64,000 nucleotides of DNA, taken from the NCBI RefSeq assembly GCF_010389155.1, contig NC_057761.1:54682587-54746586 (forward strand), written 5' to 3'. The notes beneath the pieces are model-generated. The model did no database searches, was not told where the DNA came from, and saw nothing but the letters and a program-made list of their open reading frames with translations. Position 1 is the stretch's first letter. The number at the start of each line of letters is the position of its first letter. The stretch is from Erigeron canadensis (lineage: Eukaryota > Streptophyta > Magnoliopsida > Asterales > Asteraceae). Positions 47,576 through 59,120 of this stretch are shown in pieces. The translations under genes and the position numbers were made by a program.

Positions 47576-48617
47576 AAAAAAAGAATAGATTGATGGATTG
47601 ATTATTTGTGTAGGTAAAGCATAGGTTCTCACTCTTGATGGTTGGATACAACTTCTAGTCTATGTTAGTTTTTCGGGTACATATGGATGTTTAGTGCGTT
47701 GACAGCGTTAGGGTTGGTTGTATACTAAAAAAAGAGTTGGTTTTTTATAGTTAGGGGAATGTGAACCTTTTTACTATCGGAAATCATTTTATTACCCATA
47801 TATTATTTATCAGAATAAGAGTGTTTGTTTGTTATACAAGTATTTTAGTTTTCAATGTCAAACAAACATCTTTAGTCTCTAGTGTTTATGACTTGATGAT
47901 AATGTATTCTAGCTTTTAAGGATCTTGAAATTGGGACATCAGTTGGTCCTATGATTTTATTGCTTAATTGTAAGGTAAACAATAACAAGCAGATGAGCAA
48001 ATTATTAGATGATCAAGAGATGCGGTTTCTATAGAACTTAAAATTTAGAATTATGCAAGTGACATTAACCCGAAATCTAAGTTATCACTCGTGCTGCATT
48101 TTGTAGCTAATTTGTATATTTTCTTGGAACGGCAATCTATCTTAGTGTATTACACCGGGTTATCTTGGAACGATGTTCAAAAAGAAAATAGATAACATCA
48201 TGGTTTTACGATCACCAAGCCAGAATTTTAATGGACATTGTTTTTTTTTTTCCGAACATTGAGTCGGTGTCTGGGAAAACTCAAACTCAAAATAGATAAT
48301 TTAGCTGAATTTTACGTTAAAATGGAACCGGATTAAACCAGAGAATATGGGCCTGATCGGCCCGAACCCGGATCAAATAGGCCAAATAGTCAAACAAACC
48401 AAAAGCCACCTGGCTATATAATGTTGACTAACGTTGAATGAAACCCTGACGTGGAAGTCAAGTAAAAGAGCCAAGGCTAATTCCTTTACACCGTTGGATC
48501 AAGTATGAATCAAACGGCCAGGTAAAAACCCTAGTATTTAATTAGAGGAGAGATTAGCCCCACGGCGCTAGCTTGTTGGGCCATCTCATCATTATTACAA
48601 TATATATATATATATAT
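47576..48617. other. IMPA9 3' UTR and distal EF1A promoter
   Basis: The first few hundred bases are probably the IMPA9 3' UTR. A telo-box AAACCCTAG lies at 48526-48534, and TGGGCC (site II type) motifs lie near 48347 and 48577. These elements are common upstream of translation-factor and ribosomal-protein genes, so they are assigned to EF1A. Confidence 0.45.
48526..48534 (+). promoter_or_regulatory. Telo-box upstream of EF1A
   Basis: AAACCCTAG, the interstitial telomere-like element known from plant EF1A promoters. A TTGGGCCAT site-II-like motif follows about 45 bases later. The distance to the proximal TATA run is inflated by the MITE at 48618-48925. Confidence 0.45.
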
Positions 48618-48925
48618 GGGAAAGATAATTTGAGACCAACTAAAAAAAGTCTAAAAAAGGACCATTGATTTTCGTAAGTTACACACCACCATCATGATCT
48701 ACTATGATATACAAGACTTTTTTGTAAAAACCCTAAGACTTTTAAGCGACGGACCCACAGAAAAATCATGTGTAAGTTAACTTACACATTTACACATGAT
48801 TTTTCTATGGATCCATCGCCAGAAAGTCTTAGTGTTTTTACAAAAAAGTCTTGTATATCGTAGTAGATCATGATGGTGTACAAAAATCAATGGTATCCTA
48901 AAATAAGAGGTAGTCTCAAAACCCC
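48618..48925. mobile_element. ~308-bp foldback MITE inside the EF1A promoter
   Basis: Two ~150-base arms are inverted copies meeting at GTAAGTTAACTTAC (about 48772-48786). Landmarks CACCATCATGATCTACTA and TACAAGACTTTTTTGTA occur on both arms. It shares GTAAGTTACACACCACCATC-type sequence with the MITE in the TIM14 intron (60835-61180). It sits between two TATA runs (48601-48617 and 48926-48938), suggesting insertion into a TA-rich target. Confidence 0.75.
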
Positions 48926-48938
48926 TATATATATATAT
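48926..48938 (+). promoter_or_regulatory. Proximal TATA run of EF1A
   Basis: CTATATATATATATT, followed by a CT-rich leader around 48985-49100. This is the most likely core promoter after the MITE insertion. The transcription start is inferred only. Confidence 0.4.
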
Positions 48939-48984
48939 TACAATTACAATTACACACACACGTACCATATATTTAATTTCATTC

Positions 48985-49983
48985 AACTTCTTCTTTAATT
49001 AATTGTTGCCGTTTCCCAATTTCCACTTTCTCAGTAAACTAATAAAAGGTTTATTAATTCTCTCAATTAACACTATCGATCGATCAGTTTCTTCTAGTTC
49101 TAGTTATATCATTTTATTATATACTTTTTGATCTGCATGCATGCTTGTATATATATTTACGAATGTATGTATTGATCGTTTCATATTTTAGATTTTGTTC
49201 TATATTCTGTACAATTATGGATCGTAATTATGTTTTATATTGACTGATTGATATGTTAGAAGAAACTAATAATTATTAGTTGATACATATTCTGCATTGC
49301 TGTGTATGTATGTATATGTTTATGAATTACATATGATTAGGTAGCTTTCATTGACATTATTAGACGTACTATACGGGGAGGAATTTCTACTAAAAAGTTT
49401 TTAGTAGCTGATTTTAGTATTTTGTTTTAAATAATTAATGAACCACATTATCTGTTAATTATGATTTAACTATTAATATGTGTTTATTGACAATTGGAGA
49501 TCGGAAGTTTTTGTTGTTAATTGCAGTTTTGTTATCTTGCTAAACTAAATTGTGATTTTGATTTCCATTGGGTGTTATGCTTTTGTTGATTTAATGTACG
49601 TAATTAATTAATTGTTCATGAGTCTAGTGCTTTTATGGTCATTATTAGTATCTAAACTTAGAGAGGCAATTTTGATTATGAAGTTTTTTAGATATGCAAA
49701 CCGTAGAAACGATGTGTTTGCCTAATTAAATTATTTAATGCTGAATTTCGATTGTAATTCTTTTTATTTGATCTCTAGATATTGCCTACTTTTGTTTTCT
49801 TATGTTACTTAAGTTATGCTGGCTTTAGATTGTGATTTGATAAATCAAATAGTAATGCTGTGATATATGTAAGTTAATTTTGTGAAGAATACGTTTAATC
49901 TTAGTTTTTCTTGTATTAATTTGTAAATACAGTTATCTGACATTGTATTTTGATGATAACTCAGCTAATCTGCCACCTAAATC
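48985..49983 (+). other. EF1A: EF1A 5' leader with probable leader intron
   Basis: A CT-rich, unstructured leader is followed by ~850 bases of T-rich sequence and a likely acceptor ACTCAG|CTAATC about 20 bases before the ATG. Plant EF1A genes usually have a leader intron that raises expression. The donor is not fixed here; candidates lie between 49080 and 49120. Confidence 0.45.
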
Positions 49984-51412
49984 ATGGGAAAGGAAAAGGC
50001 TCACATCAACATTGTGGTCATTGGCCATGTCGATTCTGGCAAGTCAACAACCACTGGTCACTTGATCTACAAGCTGGGCGGAATTGACAAGCGTGTGATT
50101 GAAAGGTTTGAGAAAGAGGCTGCTGAGATGAACAAGCGTTCATTCAAGTATGCTTGGGTGTTGGACAAGCTCAAGGCAGAGCGTGAACGTGGTATCACTA
50201 TTGACATTGCATTGTGGAAGTTTGAGACCACTCGCTATTACTGCACTGTCATTGATGCTCCTGGGCATCGTGACTTTATCAAGAACATGATCACTGGAAC
50301 CTCCCAGGCTGACTGTGCCATTCTCATCATTGACTCAACAACTGGTGGTTTTGAAGCTGGAATTTCAAAGGATGGGCAGACTCGTGAACACGCTTTGCTT
50401 GCATTCACACTTGGTGTCAAGCAAATGATCTGCTGTTGCAACAAGGTACTTGTTTGGATTTTTAGTTTATGTTGTTAGTTGTAGTTTGTTAGTATAATGT
50501 TAACTAACTTTGCTATTTTTCTTGTTGCAGATGGATGCTACTACACCCAAATATTCGAAATCTAGGTTTGACGAAATTGTCAAGGAAGTGTCTTCTTACC
50601 TCAAGAAGGTTGGATACAACCCTGAGAAGATCCCATTTGTCCCAATTTCTGGTTTTGAGGGCGATAACATGATCGAGAGGTCAACTAACCTTGACTGGTA
50701 CAAGGGTCCAACTCTGCTTGAAGCCCTTGACCAGATCAATGAGCCAAAAAGACCTTCAGACAAGCCTCTCCGTCTTCCACTTCAGGATGTCTACAAGATT
50801 GGTGGGATTGGAACTGTGCCAGTAGGTCGTGTTGAAACTGGAGTGATCAAGCCAGGTATGGTGGTTACTTTTGGCCCAAGTGGTTTGACAACTGAAGTCA
50901 AATCTGTAGAGATGCACCATGAAGCACTGCTCGAGGCATTGCCAGGAGACAATGTTGGTTTCAATGTTAAGAATGTTGCTGTGAAAGATCTTAAGCGTGG
51001 ATACGTTGCCTCAAACTCTAAAGAAGATCCTGCAAAGGGTGCTGCTAGTTTTACTTCTCAGGTTATCATCATGAACCACCCGGGTCAGATTGGTAATGGG
51101 TATGCACCAGTTCTTGATTGTCATACCTCACACATTGCTGTCAAATTTGCTGAGTTGTTGACCAAGATTGATCGGAGGTCTGGTAAAGAGCTGGAGAAGG
51201 AACCTAAGTTCCTGAAAAATGGTGATGCTGGAATGGTGAAGATGCTTCCAACAAAGCCAATGGTGGTTGAGACTTTCTCTGAGTATCCTCCATTGGGTCG
51301 GTTTGCAGTGAGGGACATGAGGCAGACTGTTGCTGTGGGTGTCATCAAAAGCGTGGATAAGAAGGATCCAACTGGTGCCAAGATCACCAAAGCTGCAGCC
51401 AAGAAGAAATGA
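49984..51412 (+). CDS. EF1A: Elongation factor 1-alpha (eEF1A), 447 aa, 2 coding exons
   Basis: Coding exons 49984-50445 and 50531-51412, intron phase 0, 448 codons with the stop. The GTPase domain has the P-loop GHVDSGKS (14-21), the effector region with [13 protein letters not shown] (91-95) and NKMD, whose Lys/Met codons are split by the intron, as in other plant EF1A genes. Domains II and III follow with '[20 protein letters not shown]' and '[16 protein letters not shown]', ending in a Lys-rich tail. It delivers aminoacyl-tRNA to the ribosome A site in the cytosol and also binds actin. Full length, no breaks. Nothing comparable sits here in the Arabidopsis block as I recall it, so it is probably an inserted or transposed copy. 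Confidence 0.98.
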
Positions 51413-52500
51413 ACGGTGGTTTGTTTTATCAATAATTTGAAACTGAGTTCAGACTATTTTGTTATGCTTTTTAGTTTTTATGGGTTTGGTCTTGTTGGTA
51501 TGGTAATAGGCGGTGGCGTCGTTGTAGTTACTTTCATGTTTTGGTTGCTCCTGGTCATTAGTCTTAATTACTTGGAAAACAACATTTTAATATTATGGTT
51601 TACTTTATGGTCTTTTTTTTTTTTTGTTACAAAGAATTTGTTTTGGTACGGCATGAAGGTTGGATGCTGGAAAGTTGCAGGTTCTATTGCTGTCCCTTAA
51701 GCAGCATCTTCTCGCTATGATGTTAAACAATGTATATTATATTGCATTTCCTTAATGTATGATGGTTTTCGTTTGATCTTCTTTGATCATGCGACTGAAA
51801 CCCATATATATTTGGATTTAGATCAAGTAAGTTTACGAGTTCGATAGACATGATTCCAAAGTTAGTCATAGCTGTACAATTGTATTATATTTGTATATGA
51901 TTGATTGATGTGGTTTGAAATCTAATTATTGCCTTAATGTATAAATAACTTATAAAGTGTACCTCGTAGTGATTTTTTTAATTTAAAAAAAACAACAAAT
52001 CTGGACGTAAACTTCACATGTAATAATTCAATAGTATTATTTCATTTTAATACATACCAATAAACATAAGCCAAATCAAATTATGATTTTCTACCTGTCA
52101 AGTGTGACATTTATAGATTTTAAAACATAAAGAACTATAAATCTAGGTATCATGACACTGAGTGCTTCACTGATGGTGTATTTCCCTCCTGTCGGTGTAT
52201 CTTTTGTTCATATATCATATAAAAATAATAATAATAATAATAATTAAACCTTATACTTTACAAGATTTATGCTAATCGGATATTAATCAGTATCTTCACC
52301 TATGAAATTGATGGTTTAATTTTAATTTGCAATTTGCAAAAATAAATAAATAACATAACAGGGGATTTAGGCCCCCACTGAAAGAGGGACCCACATAAGT
52401 TAACTGTCTTTTATTGAACCAAAAACCAATCTGTCATTCATCTGATCTTTGCCTTCCTGCCTTCTAAAAATTCACCCAAGATCTAGTTTTTCTTTTTCAA
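51413..52500. other. EF1A 3' UTR and spacer
   Basis: The first ~340 bases are T-rich 3' UTR-like sequence. The rest is AT-rich spacer with a short (AAT)n at about 52225-52243. The IQD gene's promoter and leader begin near the end of this stretch. No gene seen. Confidence 0.45.
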
Positions 52501-54077
52501 ACAAACACACACACCTACATTTGTAAAAAACCAATTTAAGAAACACTTAAAGATCCCAACTTTATTCATTATCAAGTGGTAAAGTTTCCATTTCTTTAAT
52601 CATCTTCATGTTCAATATCATAATTTGTAACTAATGTAATGTGAATTGTTTTGTGGTTAATTTAACTTCTCTAGGTAATTTTACTGAATTTTGTTCATGT
52701 TTAGGGTGTGTATAGGATTACTTGGTCATGTTAATCTTCTTGTATTAATAAAGTGACATAAAACCATTATTGTTATTCTATCTACAATTGAATTTTTGTC
52801 AGTTCTCCATCCCATTGGCATTTGGGTATTGCATAATTTTATGAATCCTGTTACTTTCTTCAGGTTTCAATTATCTTTTTCCAATTTCAAAAACAGTTTT
52901 TTATGGGAATTTTTGGAGTAAAATGACTGAATTATTTGAATTTTGTTAATCCCTTGAGTTCAAAAAGACACATAAGTGGTTATTGTGTTAAGTTACTGAA
53001 ATTTATGTGAATTTTGGATGTTATTTGTTCAATTTCTTGAAGTTTATCATAAATTAGCATTTGGGTATTGCATAATTTAATGGATTCTGGTAATTTGTTC
53101 AAATTTCAATGTTTTTTTTTTTTTTATCAAGTTCTGTAAGTTTCATGAAATTCAAAAAAAGAACCGTTTAACGGATTTCATGTGAGAATTATTATGATGA
53201 ACATGTTCTTTGTAAAATTTTACTGAATTTTGTTCCATATTATCCACTAGTTTTACTGAATCCTGTTACTTGATTTTAAAAATAATGCATAAGCAGTTAT
53301 CGTATAGAATTTTCAACAGTTATCTGAAATTTGGAATGCCACATGTTGAATTTCTTGGATCCTGCAAATGTCTTCAAGTTTCATTTATCTTTTGTCAAGT
53401 TCTGTAAGATGCTTCAATTTCATAAACTTATTTTGATGTTATGGTGATTTAGTTCTACTATTTTACTGTATTCTGTTCATAGTTCTATGTTCATTGGCAT
53501 CTGGCTGTGGCAAACTTTACTTGGATCCTATTGCTTTAATCGAGTTCAAAAAGATGCAAAAGCCGTGTTTAATCATCAGTTTGCATATGGTTATTGCATA
53601 ATTTCCTTGGTCCTGCAAGTTCCTTCATTTTCTTTTATCTTATCAATCAAATATTCTGATATACTTCATCCACTAACATTTAGGGATTGCATACTTTCTG
53701 ATTTGCATACATTTAAACATTATATATTGCATTTCTTGAAGTATTGCATAATCTTATGGTCCTCTATTTTCATTCTGGTTGAACAATCTTTTCTTGAAAT
53801 TTTAATCCACTGGCATTTCTGATTTGATTTTATAAGCATTAGTCATGTATATCACCTAATCACCCTAGGGTATTATTAAAATATTTTGGGTTTAAATGAG
53901 CAATTCACTAGTTTCAAATGATTATGTGTATCTGAGTATGTGTGATTTGTTAAAGATCTAGAGAGGCCCATCTAGTATCTAGTATATATAATATGAAAAA
54001 TGCTACTTAGTTTAGATAGTTATATATGTTTGACTCTGAATGTCATAGTGTACATTTTGTTGCGGAATGTTTCAGTA
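52501..54077 (+). other. IQD2-like 5' leader and long leader intron with degenerate repeats
   Basis: A likely leader exon around 52500-52579 ends at AAGTG|GTAAAG, and the acceptor GTTTCAG lies three bases before the ATG at 54078. The ~1.5-kb intron contains many diverged copies of phrases such as TTTACTGAATTTTGTTC, GGCATTTGGGTATTGCATAA and TTCAAGTTTCATTTATCTTT, an old tandem array. Confidence 0.5.
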
Positions 54078-56171
54078 ATGGGGAAGAAAGGAGGCTGGTT
54101 TTCTTCAATTAAGAGGACTTTGAGTCCAAGCTCGAAAAAAAGACAGGTTCTTTACAATTCGTTACAGTTTTATATTGTGTTTATATTATAGGCGGTTAAC
54201 GATATATTTGTTATTAAAACACCAGAAATCTTTGGAGGAACATCATGCAGTGCCTGATACACCAAATCTAGAAAATGCCGGTGGTTCTTGTGATTCTCAT
54301 TCTTTTCTGCCACCAGTGGACGTGAAACCGATTGTGGTGGAAAATGAGCAACCACAACATACTTATTCTGTTGCAGATGCCAGTGTTGCCACTACATCAA
54401 CAGCAGTAACAGCCACCACTTCACGATATTCAGGAAAGTCAAAGGAGGAACTTGCAGCCACCAGGATTCAGACTGCTTTTCGCGGTTACTTGGTATATAT
54501 CTATTTAATCAAAATACATGTTTGTGCTATAAATCCATTGTTGATAAGCGCCATTAAGCGGTTGAGCGTTTGACACCCGATGGTTCATCTGGTTATGTTT
54601 TAGCTTTAAGGGACGCGAATAAAATGGGTTGAAAGTCTTCCCAAAATGACAAGACCTTTTATATCTTTTTTGTTCATACAAGTAGTTCTAAATTCTAAAA
54701 CTCATATTTGTAATTAAATAAATTCAACGATGACAAAATTTGGACAAAGTGGTTGGAGTCAACTCAGCCCACACCAGTAAGTAATGTGTTTTGCCCAAAC
54801 TAGTTTACCCAAACCATCCATTTTGACACCTCCAGCTTGAGACTATACAATGGAGTATGGACTGCATGAGATTTGAGAATGTGTGTTTTCCATGGTACAG
54901 GCAAGAAGGGCATTATGGGGTTTAAGAGGGCTTGTTAGATTGAAAGCAGTGGTTGAAGGGACTAATGTCAAACGGCAAACGGCCAACACCCTCAAATGCG
55001 CAAAAAGTTTATCCCATTTGCAGTCCCAGATCAATTCTAGAAGAATCCGGATGTCAGAGGAGAACCAAGCTCTTCAAAAACAACTTATTCGAGCTAAAGA
55101 GCTTGAAAACATGCAGGTTAGCTTTCACATTTGGTTTTTGAACCTTTTGATGGTGTAGAAACGGATTTGTGTACCCAAATTTAATCTTTATGAAGCACTT
55201 AAATCTGAAGTTCTATCTGAAGTTGTTTTCTGATAACGAGACACATGCGTTGAAATTTGGAACAGAATGGAGATGAGTGGAACGACAGTGTGCAGTCTAA
55301 GGAAGAGATGGAAGCAAAACTTCTAAATAAATACGAGGCTACTATGCGTAGAGAACGGGCCATGGCTTATTCCTTTTCTCATCAGGTAAATGTGCATTCG
55401 TGTAAAGTAGTTCGTACCACATGTGTTTTGCAGAGTGTTATAAAGCGGTTCTCCTTTTTTCATAAAAATGTCGTTTTTGGTATATATAAATATATAAATC
55501 AAGTAATAACAAGATTAGAAATGCTCAAACATTTAATTATCTACCATTACAACTGATTTTGATCCTCGGAGTTTCTATTGGAACAGCAACCTTGGAAGAA
55601 ATCCACAGGAACAACAAACATGCTTTTCATGGACCCGACCAATCCTCAATGGGGTTGGAGCTGGTCAGAGCGATATGTGCCTCGAGGTGAAAAAGATTCA
55701 GGAAATGATCAAACGTCCAATAAAAGTGGTATCAATATTACTAGGAGCGAAATTGCAAAGTCTTACGCTCGACACCAACTCAATTCGGCCCCTTCAACTC
55801 CTCGGTCAAAAGCTGGTGGTCCTGTTGCATCACGTAAACCAAAGCCCAATCCTAGCCCACAAGCTCACGGTTCAGGGCTCGAGGCTAACCTGGACGATGA
55901 CTCAAAAAGCGTTGTCAGTGTTCAATCTGAAAGAAATAGAAGGCACAGTGTTGGAGGGTCTATGGTGAAGAATGGTGAGAGTTTGCCTAGTTCTCCTGCT
56001 GCCCGTAAACGTATGGTGCTTGCTAAGTCATCAGCAAAGGCAAAACCACGAGAGGAGGGCCTATCAGAGAGCGGTGATGATGGCAGGAACACAGCAGTGG
56101 GTTCGGGTGGAAATGTGAAGAAACAACTTACTTATCCAAAGCGGCATTCCGGGCCACCAAAGGTTGAATGA
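54078..56171 (+). CDS. IQD2: IQD2-like IQ67-domain calmodulin-binding protein (5 exons, 418 aa)
   Basis: Exons 54078-54146, 54226-54492, 54901-55116, 55266-55385 and 55587-56171, all phase 0, 419 codons with the stop. It starts 'MGKKGGWFSSIKRTLSPSSK', the conserved IQD N-terminus. The IQ67 domain starts at 'ATRIQTAFRGYL' (about 101-112), split from 'ARRALWGLRGLVRLKAVVEG' by the phase-0 intron that marks this family. 'YEATMRRERAMAYSFSHQ', 'NPQWGWSWSERYV' and the C-terminal 'SERNRRHSVGGS' and 'HSGPPKVE' follow. IQD proteins are basic scaffolds that bind calmodulin and microtubules or kinesin light-chain-related proteins, linking calcium signals to cytoskeleton and cell shape. Closest to Arabidopsis IQD2 (At5g03040), with matching position in the block. 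Confidence 0.95.
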
Positions 56172-56960
56172 TCTATCTTTTGTACTTAAAAAGGGTTCAA
56201 AATAAGGAAAATATTTGGAAAAAATGGATAGTCATTCAAATGATATTTTTTGAAATGTGTAATTGGGAGGGAAATCACTCGAGTTATATGCATATGTGTA
56301 TTGTAAATCATTATTTATTTACGTAATTGTATGAAAATTTATGTAATTATTGCTCATATGCTACATTGCTTTTTGTGTATTCATTTATTGTATTATCTTC
56401 CCGTTTTTTTGGTTCATTACTGGCTATATGAATGTTTATACATAGGTTGTTCATCATATTTGAGCAGGGAAACCCATCAAGTAATGAAAGTGGAAGCCAA
56501 ACAGATCAGGTCCTAAACTCGTAGCGCAAGAGTTTATGGTCTGTGACAAAGGTGAATACAGGGATAGGGTGTGGCGGAGATTGGTTGTGGAAGCACCACT
56601 GTGGGTTCATTGATGCAAAGAAACATTTTTCTTTTCCGGCTAAGCAGACGGGGTATTTGAAGTTGAGGCCACCATTTGTCAAGGACTTATTTTTCATTGC
56701 ACTCCAAAGATTTTAACCACTATAACCATAGGTCCATAACCATAGGAAAATTCACGTATATCTTCAACTTAACAAATATAAAAAGAAAATCACGTTTTTT
56801 TTTTTTTCAAGTTGGAATATCTCATTTTGATTTAGCTGAATTACTAAAAAAAACTTTAAACATGTGGATAGGTTTTCAATTAATATGAGATTATGATATA
56901 AGTAAATATTAATTTGATAAGATAAAATTTATGATTGTTTAATAAGTGGTTAGAAATATT
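56172..56960. other. IQD2 3' UTR and spacer
   Basis: AT-rich 3' UTR-like sequence, then a moderately GC-rich patch at 56470-56700 with an open minus-strand frame but no recognisable domain. That patch may be a gene fragment or a 3' extension of IQD2 transcripts. Confidence 0.35.
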
Positions 56961-56969
56961 TGTTTTTAT

Positions 56970-57205
56970 CTATACTTCTATAATAGTCCACGTTGTTGAA
57001 AGTTACATGGAAAATTGTCTAAAATGCTTTTAATGATTAAAATACACTATGTCTTTTATCTTTTAAAATATTTTCATTAACCATTTACATCAATTACTTT
57101 TATATCATATTTACACCACTCGACGCCGCATTTACAACCCACAAATCGCCTCAACCACCACACCGTCACTGCCCTATTGCGAGAGAACCGTGTTATTATA
57201 TAGTG
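56970..57205 (+). mobile_element. Short Helitron-like element
   Basis: Begins TCTATACTTCTATAATAGTC and ends with a CACCACACCGTCACTGCC segment and CTATTGCGAGAGAACCG. This is the same layout as the elements at 38044-38990 and 39000-39362, in the opposite orientation. Confidence 0.4.
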
Positions 57206-57607
57206 TGAAGAATATTTTTTTTTGTATAGTTAGTTTCGATTCAGACGTGCTGAAGGCTTTTAACCAACGATTTGCTGGACCTTCAACCCCCCTCCTCATG
57301 GAAAATACCTTAAGATGAAAAATCCAAGATTTGAATTAACTCGAGACCTTGGGAAAAACTCACCTCCGAGGCCCACATAATGAATTTAGAAGATATCATT
57401 GGTCAACCCAGCTAAGTGGAATTAGTTTATAGGGTGAAGAAGATAATGTAGGTTAACAAATTTGAACTAAAGATAATGTAAGTAAACAAACTTTATTCAT
57501 TACTTTCTTTTTATAATTTTCATTTACTAGTAATTATTTGGTATGGATTTGCCAAAAGTCGAAAAATGGATATGTATTTTTTTTTTTTGGGCTATTTGAT
57601 TGGAAAG

Positions 57608-58822
57608 GACTCTAACTTGTCCCGAATGTCTTTTTTAGATCAATACTTTATAATGTCGGGTACTGAAACTGGTAAAAACTTCTTTTGTAGGACTGTACCG
57701 GATAAAGGTTGTGGAACCGGCTATTCACTCATGTGTACACTTTGAGACCCCACTCAACCCTATTTATTTAAATATTAGTATAATATATATGTATATTTAT
57801 TTTCTCTCTCCTTATTATTTATCTCTCACTTTCTTGTCTCTCCCCTTCTTCTCTTTCCCTCTTCTATTTCCAGCAACCACCACAGTCAGACTGCCGCCCG
57901 ACTTGCCGGAAAAACGGGAAAACACTACCCAAATAACCTCCATTCTCATGTAAGCAATAAAAAGAAATCATCCAACCCCCGACGCCACTTTAGCCACTAC
58001 CCTCACGTCACGCCGTCGCCGTCGTACCACCTGAAGGTCACCACCACTCCGTCGCAGCCCTCTCAACACCAATATTTCTTGGTTATTTTTGGTTCCAAGC
58101 AAAACCCACCAATAATAGGATTTTGGTTTTAGCAGATTCTAATCAGATCTGGGTCGGTGCTATAAATCACAGACTTCCATTTTACATCGGGGATTCTCTC
58201 AATGAATTCCATTTGGATTTCAAGAGGGGTGTTATCAAATCTAGTTATTTGTACGTATTTTGATCCGTTTTGTGGGATGAAGGGGGCGGCTATTGGGTGG
58301 TTTGGGGAGGAGGGTTTGGTGGATAGACAATGCTTTATTCATAACTGGTTTTTATGTAGATATGTGTAAATATAAGTTGATGCAAGTAAAGCTCTTTGTG
58401 ATATAATATGTATTGCTTTATTGCTGAAAGGGCTATATAATGAATTGATGATTTGTGTTGCTAGACTCGTACCTGATTTTTGTAAGGATTGTGAAGTAAT
58501 TCTCCAACTTGGTCAACTTGATCCTGGGATCTTTCTTTGGAATGCGGATGTGCTTATGGAAGTTATTCTCCAAATATACTTTGGGTGGAAAATGATTATA
58601 TGACATGGAAAATGATTTAATATGACTATATGACATGGAATATGTTTAAATGACATGGAATAGACATGTAACCATTAATTAAAAGCAAAATTAATTTAAA
58701 AATTAAAGGTGACTGGGTACTTGAAGACAGACCCCAAATAGAAGTTTTTACCGGTTTCAATCTTCGCAATAGACATTTTAAAAGTATTGACCCAAAAAAG
58801 ATATTCGGGACAGGGTTGGATT
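57608..58822. mobile_element. ~1.2-kb element with ~100-bp inverted ends and GC-rich interior
   Basis: The left end (57608-57705) and the complement of the right end (58730-58822) share TTGTCCCGAAT/CTGTCCCGAAT, TCTTTTTT-G-TCAATACTTT and GAAACTGGTAAAAACTTCT-type sequence. The interior has a CT-rich leader-like segment and GC-rich CCGCCCGACTTGCCGG and CGTCGCCGTCGTACCACC sequence unlike its surroundings, suggesting captured host DNA (Pack-type). No full reading frame. Confidence 0.5.
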
Positions 58823-58905
58823 CATATGGATCTTTTAAAAATGATGGAAACCAAGGGACTAATCTCATCCCTTGGATCAACCATCATCAAAATCCCATCA
58901 AACAT

Positions 58906-59120
58906 GATTGGTTACTCCGGTGAATTACTCCGGCGACTGTGCAATCATATTTGATTGGTCTAGCCAATTAAGCTTGATTGGTTACTCCGGCGGATTACTC
59001 TGGCGACATTGTCTGATCATATTTGATTGGTCAAGCCAATCAAGCTTGATTGATTACTCTGGCGAATTACACAGACGACATTTTCTAATCATATTTGATT
59101 GGTCAAGCCAAATCAAGCTT
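58906..59120 (+). repeat. Tandem repeat, three units of 70-73 bp
   Basis: Units at 58906-58975, 58976-59047 and 59048-59120, each starting GATTG-TTACTC and ending CAAGCCAA-CAAGCTT-type sequence. A chance reading frame across them shows a period of about 24 residues and is not taken as a gene. Confidence 0.85.

Noticed and set aside
58906..59120. CRISPR-like regular repeat
   Set aside because: Only three diverged direct units without spacers, in a plant nuclear context.
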